Positions 60,899-64,000 of a stretch of 64,000 bases of DNA are shown piece by piece. The position numbers and the translations under genes are program-made. This DNA comes from Flavobacterium sasangense DSM 21067. Its GTDB lineage: Bacteria; Bacteroidota; Bacteroidia; Flavobacteriales; Flavobacteriaceae. Under the pieces are notes generated by a model. The model saw nothing but the letters and a program-made list of their open reading frames with translations, had not been told where the DNA came from and made no database searches. The stretch's first letter is position 1. The number at the start of each line of letters is the position of its first letter. Where the stretch lies: positions 1 to 64,000 of the forward strand of contig NZ_JMLU01000002.1 in the NCBI RefSeq assembly GCF_000686885.1. The letters are read 5' to 3'.

Positions 60899-62344
60899 AT
60901 GACAACTATGAAGCAAAAAATGAAAACAATTTTAAAACTCCTATTCTTTAATACAATTCTCATGTTATTTGGTTGCAGTGAAGAATTGTTTGATGAGCAA
61001 ATTAACAAATCAAATATTAAAATTCAGCGAATTTCGATGAATGATACTAAGTTTAAAGAGAATCATAAATTAATGAAAAGCGTAGATAATTTACTTAAAA
61101 ACCAATCTAACAATGCTATAAATCGTTTTGAATTTAATAGTGAATATGATTTTTTTATTGATGAAGAAAATGGTGTTTACATAGAAAAAGATAATTTAGA
61201 ATCGTACACATTCCCTGCATATAAAAACGAAACAGATTCCTTGGTAACAAATATTGTATTCAATAAAACAACAAATGGAGACTATGATGTTATAATTGCT
61301 AAATATAATTTATTAAAAACAGAATTAAACAATCTTACAAAAGAAGAGCTCATTGCTACAGATGTAATATTCATTAATATTACTAATAAATTTAGTGCTC
61401 TGGAATTAATTTGTATGGAGGAATATTCATATGAAAATACAGGCGATCTTGTAGGTGCAGATTCGGAACCTTTTTTTGATTGGGTAATTATTGGTTCATA
61501 TTGCTTTTGGTCGAATTCTACAGGTAGTGGAGGTGGTGATTCGGGAGGTTCAGCAGAAAATAGTGGTGGTGGAATTTTAACTAGTCCTATTGATTCTAAT
61601 CACGGTGGTGGTGGTTCTAATACGCTAGTTAGTCCTTGCAAAAAAACAAAAAACCAATTAGATAAATATACTGCATTAAAACCTGCACTTGTTGCTATGG
61701 CTAATACAACATCAGGATCTCAAGAAAATGGTATTTTTATTTATGATACCGCAACTTCAACAACACCAAATCCTGTTCAAAATCTTCCAAGTGTAACTAT
61801 AGCAGGGGTAACAGCTGTGGGGTTGCCAAATCCTACTGCTCCTAATAAATATACAGTTATTGCTCATATACATGATGCGGCGGGTCCTTTAGGGACAGGG
61901 TCATATTCCATTTTTTCGTGGCAAGATTTAACCCGATTAGCAGAGTTAATACATGATGGATACATTGATAATGACAATTTTGTTTTCTATCTTGCAACTG
62001 CTGATGGCACAAGATATGCACTAACTACTGAATGGCCAACTGCGTTTGCCGATTATTTTGATAGAAGAAAAACTTATGGAATACCTGAAAGCCAAACTAA
62101 TCTAGATTATAACAAAGCTCTCAAGTTAGACGCTCCTGAAAAAAAGTATTATAGCAATGCCCCATTAGCAAACAAAATCCATTTAACAAGTAATAAAAAT
62201 GATGATTTAATAATCTTTTTAAAAATGCAAAAAGAGTTAAAATTAGATTTTACCTTATTTGAGGTTGACCCATCATTTTCAACCTATACAAAAGTGAGTT
62301 TAAAAAGTGATGGAACTACTATAAAAAGAGAAACTTGTAACTAA
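60899..62344 (+). CDS. Lipoprotein with JAMM-like metal-site pattern
   Basis: A 481-residue lipoprotein (lipobox LFGC, Cys26). The N-terminal 200 residues have no recognised fold. A Gly/Ser-rich linker (about 207-240, GSGGGDSGGSAENSGGG) leads to a C-terminal domain whose order Glu276 (SQENGIF), HIH (323-325), Ser340 and Asp343 (SWQD) is the E-x-HxH-x-S-x2-D pattern of JAB/MPN metallohydrolases. The spacing between HIH and S-x2-D is 14, longer than the classic 7. I cannot name the family. Downstream genes form one likely operon (12 bp gap). Confidence 0.75.
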   Translation: MTTMKQKMKTILKLLFFNTILMLFGCSEELFDEQINKSNIKIQRISMNDTKFKENHKLMKSVDNLLKNQSNNAINRFEFNSEYDFFIDEENGVYIEKDNLESYTFPAYKNETDSLVTNIVFNKTTNGDYDVIIAKYNLLKTELNNLTKEELIATDVIFINITNKFSALELICMEEYSYENTGDLVGADSEPFFDWVIIGSYCFWSNSTGSGGGDSGGSAENSGGGILTSPIDSNHGGGGSNTLVSPCKKTKNQLDKYTALKPALVAMANTTSGSQENGIFIYDTATSTTPNPVQNLPSVTIAGVTAVGLPNPTAPNKYTVIAHIHDAAGPLGTGSYSIFSWQDLTRLAELIHDGYIDNDNFVFYLATADGTRYALTTEWPTAFADYFDRRKTYGIPESQTNLDYNKALKLDAPEKKYYSNAPLANKIHLTSNKNDDLIIFLKMQKELKLDFTLFEVDPSFSTYTKVSLKSDGTTIKRETCN

Positions 62345-62356
62345 AAAATCAATATT

Positions 62357-62983
62357 ATGAAAAAAATAGCATTTTATTTATTAATATGCTTTGTGTCATT
62401 AACAGCACAAGCACAAACTATAAAACCATTATCAAGTTTTTATACAGGTACACAAAATTACTCAAACGACGACACTGTATTAATACAACCAGTCTATTAT
62501 AAAGACACCTTTAATCATTTTACTCCTTTTATAGGTTCATGGAAATATGTTGAAGGTAATAAAACATTTATTGTAACTTTATATAAGGTTACAAAAAAGC
62601 CTATAACTCATAATAACAATGTTATATATTATATGGATTACATTTTTGGATATTATCGATTGGTGGAAAATTACGGATTATCTTCTGAAACTGAAATTTA
62701 CAATTCGCAAGATTTAACTGGTAATAGACCAGCTGAAATAAATTCTATAAGTCCAACAACAACCTATATGAATATTGAATTTCGTATATATGACGTTGTA
62801 GGGGTTAATTATAACCCTAATTTTGCAATGGGTATGACAGGCGATTTAAAGATAACCATAAATAATAGTACTAGTCCATTAACTGCACAATGGACAGTTA
62901 CTCCTATTTATGAAAAATGGTATAAAGAAGGAGAACCTAATAGTTTTGTAGTGCCAACAAATATTGTATTAATAAAAATGTAA
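62357..62983 (+). CDS. DUF6705-type secreted protein, copy 1
   Basis: A 208-residue protein with a signal peptide (LICFVSLTAQAQ). The mature part has the strand block FIGSWKYVEGNKTFIVTLYKVTK, the YYMDYIFGYYRLVENYG segment and a C-terminal FVVPTNIVLIKM. It fits DUF6705, a Bacteroidota family of beta-rich secreted proteins of unknown function. About 12 bp after the preceding lipoprotein gene, so probably the same operon. It is nearly a duplicate of the next gene. Confidence 0.85.
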   Translation: MKKIAFYLLICFVSLTAQAQTIKPLSSFYTGTQNYSNDDTVLIQPVYYKDTFNHFTPFIGSWKYVEGNKTFIVTLYKVTKKPITHNNNVIYYMDYIFGYYRLVENYGLSSETEIYNSQDLTGNRPAEINSISPTTTYMNIEFRIYDVVGVNYNPNFAMGMTGDLKITINNSTSPLTAQWTVTPIYEKWYKEGEPNSFVVPTNIVLIKM

Positions 62984-63069
62984 AATCTAAAAATAATAAG
63001 CTCTACCTATTTATTCGGTGTAGTTTATTATAAATTTTGTTTTCATAGAATAATTAAAGTTAAATATTT

Positions 63070-63696
63070 ATGAAAAAAATAACATTTTATTTATTAATAT
63101 GCTTTGTGTCATTAACAACACAAGCACAAAGTATAAAGCCTTTAAAAAGTTATTATACCGACTCTAAAGATTATTATGGCGATAATTTATTATTTGTACA
63201 ACCAGTATATTATAAAGACACATATAATCATTTTATTCCTTTTATCGGCTCATGGAAGTATGTTGAAGGTAATAAAACATTCATTGTAACTTTGTATAAA
63301 AAAACAAAAGAGGCTGCCTTTTGGAATGATAATATAGCCTATTATATGGATGATATTTATGGACATTATCGTCTAGTAGAAGACTTTGGACTCCCTACTG
63401 AAAATGAAATATACAATTCACAAGATTTGACAGGTAATAGACCTATGGAAATATTTTCATTAAGCCCTGAAACAAGCTATTTAAATATTATATGTCGAAT
63501 ATATGACGTGGTTGGAGCTAATAATAACCCAAACTTTGCAATGGGTATGGAAGGAGATTTAAAAATAACCATAAATAATAATACAAATCCATTAACGGCA
63601 AAATGGACGGTTACTCCTATTCATGAAAAATGGTATAAAGAAGGAGAACCTACTAGTTTTGTAGTACCAACAAATATCGTATTAACAAAAATGTAA
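63070..63696 (+). CDS. DUF6705-type secreted protein, copy 2
   Basis: A 208-residue tandem copy. The signal-peptide region is almost identical at DNA level to copy 1 (2 differences in the first 57 bases), and the mature part repeats FIGSWKYVEGNKTFIVTLYK, YYMDDIYGHYRLVEDFG and PTSFVVPTNIVLTKM. The copies differ most in the middle (TKEAAFWNDNIA vs TKKPITHNNNVI). This indicates a recent gene duplication followed by divergence. Confidence 0.85.
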   Translation: MKKITFYLLICFVSLTTQAQSIKPLKSYYTDSKDYYGDNLLFVQPVYYKDTYNHFIPFIGSWKYVEGNKTFIVTLYKKTKEAAFWNDNIAYYMDDIYGHYRLVEDFGLPTENEIYNSQDLTGNRPMEIFSLSPETSYLNIICRIYDVVGANNNPNFAMGMEGDLKITINNNTNPLTAKWTVTPIHEKWYKEGEPTSFVVPTNIVLTKM

Positions 63697-64000
63697 AACT
63701 ACTTACAACTACAGTTTCTAGTAATAGCGGCTTTTGGTCTTGTCTGTAAGTCGCTTTTGTAATAAGCCAAAATTTACCGCTACTGATACAAGCTATCTAA
63801 CGTTTGAAAAAAAACGTTTAACTTTATGTAGCATTAAATAGTAAAGTTTGAGTTTGTTTATTAACTGTGCTTTATGCTGATAATTTACATGAAAGTGTTA
63901 ATTACAAAAAAACTAAAAAGCCATTTCAAACGAAATGGCTTCTTTGCTTATCTCTTCTGATAATCCGAAGTAAAGAATAACTCTACTGTTGGATATTTTT
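63697..64000. other. Structured spacer at the window end, no clear gene
   Basis: TAGCGG (63725-63730) and TTTTGG (63732-63737) pair with CCAAAA (63767-63772) and CCGCTA (63777-63782), a stem with an internal loop. AACGTTT is repeated at about 63799 and 63813. AAGCCATTT/AAATGGCTT (63918-63941) is a terminator-like hairpin. On the minus strand an open frame runs from the window edge to TAG at 63913 and ends KEAISFEMAF; it may be the end of a gene, but it contains the hairpin, so I do not call it. Confidence 0.4.

Noticed and set aside
63913-64000. C-terminal end of a minus-strand gene
   Set aside because: 28 codons to the window edge are too few, and the end lies on a hairpin; it stays as a remark only.

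Overview
The window is low-GC, gene-dense Bacteroidota DNA, most likely from Flavobacterium or a close relative in the Flavobacteriaceae. The reasons are the TAnnTTTG promoter boxes (with a TTG about 19 bp upstream in the best cases), the absence of clear Shine-Dalgarno sites, type IX secretion (T9SS) features (a PorV/PorQ-type barrel and two T9SS cargo-like proteins), a FecI/FecR/TonB-receptor trio, and several families typical of the group (DUF6132, DUF6705, DUF983, DUF4105). There is one tRNA (Thr, TGT) and no rRNA. I saw no CRISPR array, prophage, transposase or integrase.

Layout. 0-18 kb is mostly housekeeping: a DUF4105 protein, a PorV/PorQ-type protein, pssA, a GH25 lysozyme, a minus-strand kpsF-tatC-CMD-lptB run, recQ, an AraC regulator, a T9SS cargo, an FAD-dehydrogenase, a cold-shock protein, then idi-queD-bcp-manA. 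18-34 kb has tRNA-Thr followed by a cluster of palindromes, envelope lipoproteins and peptidases (M61, S9, an L,D-transpeptidase-like protein), alkB, an EamA transporter, htpG, an orphan ABC ATPase and fabH. Just after fabH is a DinB-family gene whose first 17 codons are cut off by an in-frame stop. 34-43.5 kb has a TonB-type barrel, argS and a coupled operon of two SGNH hydrolases and an MBOAT acyltransferase, probably for O-acylation of an envelope polymer.

43.5-52.6 kb is the most interesting part. Small membrane and secreted proteins (DUF6132, a Cys-containing secreted protein) and a TolC / periplasmic adaptor / RND pump operon, which ends in a PII-like protein and a DUF2892 protein, share a palindrome GTAAC-N4-GTTAC. 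In four promoters its centre lies 28.5-29.5 bp upstream of the TAnnTTTG box, as expected for a class II Crp/Fnr-type activator. One of these promoters has no ordinary gene behind it. It would make a transcript of about 75 nt ending in a hairpin, so it is a candidate regulated small RNA or mini-ORF.

52.6-58.3 kb is a cell-surface signalling locus: an ECF sigma factor, a FecR anti-sigma factor and an STN-domain TonB receptor, divergent from two acidic lipoproteins that share a C-terminal domain. A shared TTA(A/G)GTAGGGTA motif precedes fecR and the first lipoprotein gene. 58.4-60.7 kb holds ffh and folD. 60.9-63.7 kb holds a lipoprotein with a JAMM-like metal-site pattern, followed by a recent tandem duplicate of DUF6705-type secreted proteins. 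The last 300 bp hold a structured, apparently noncoding segment.
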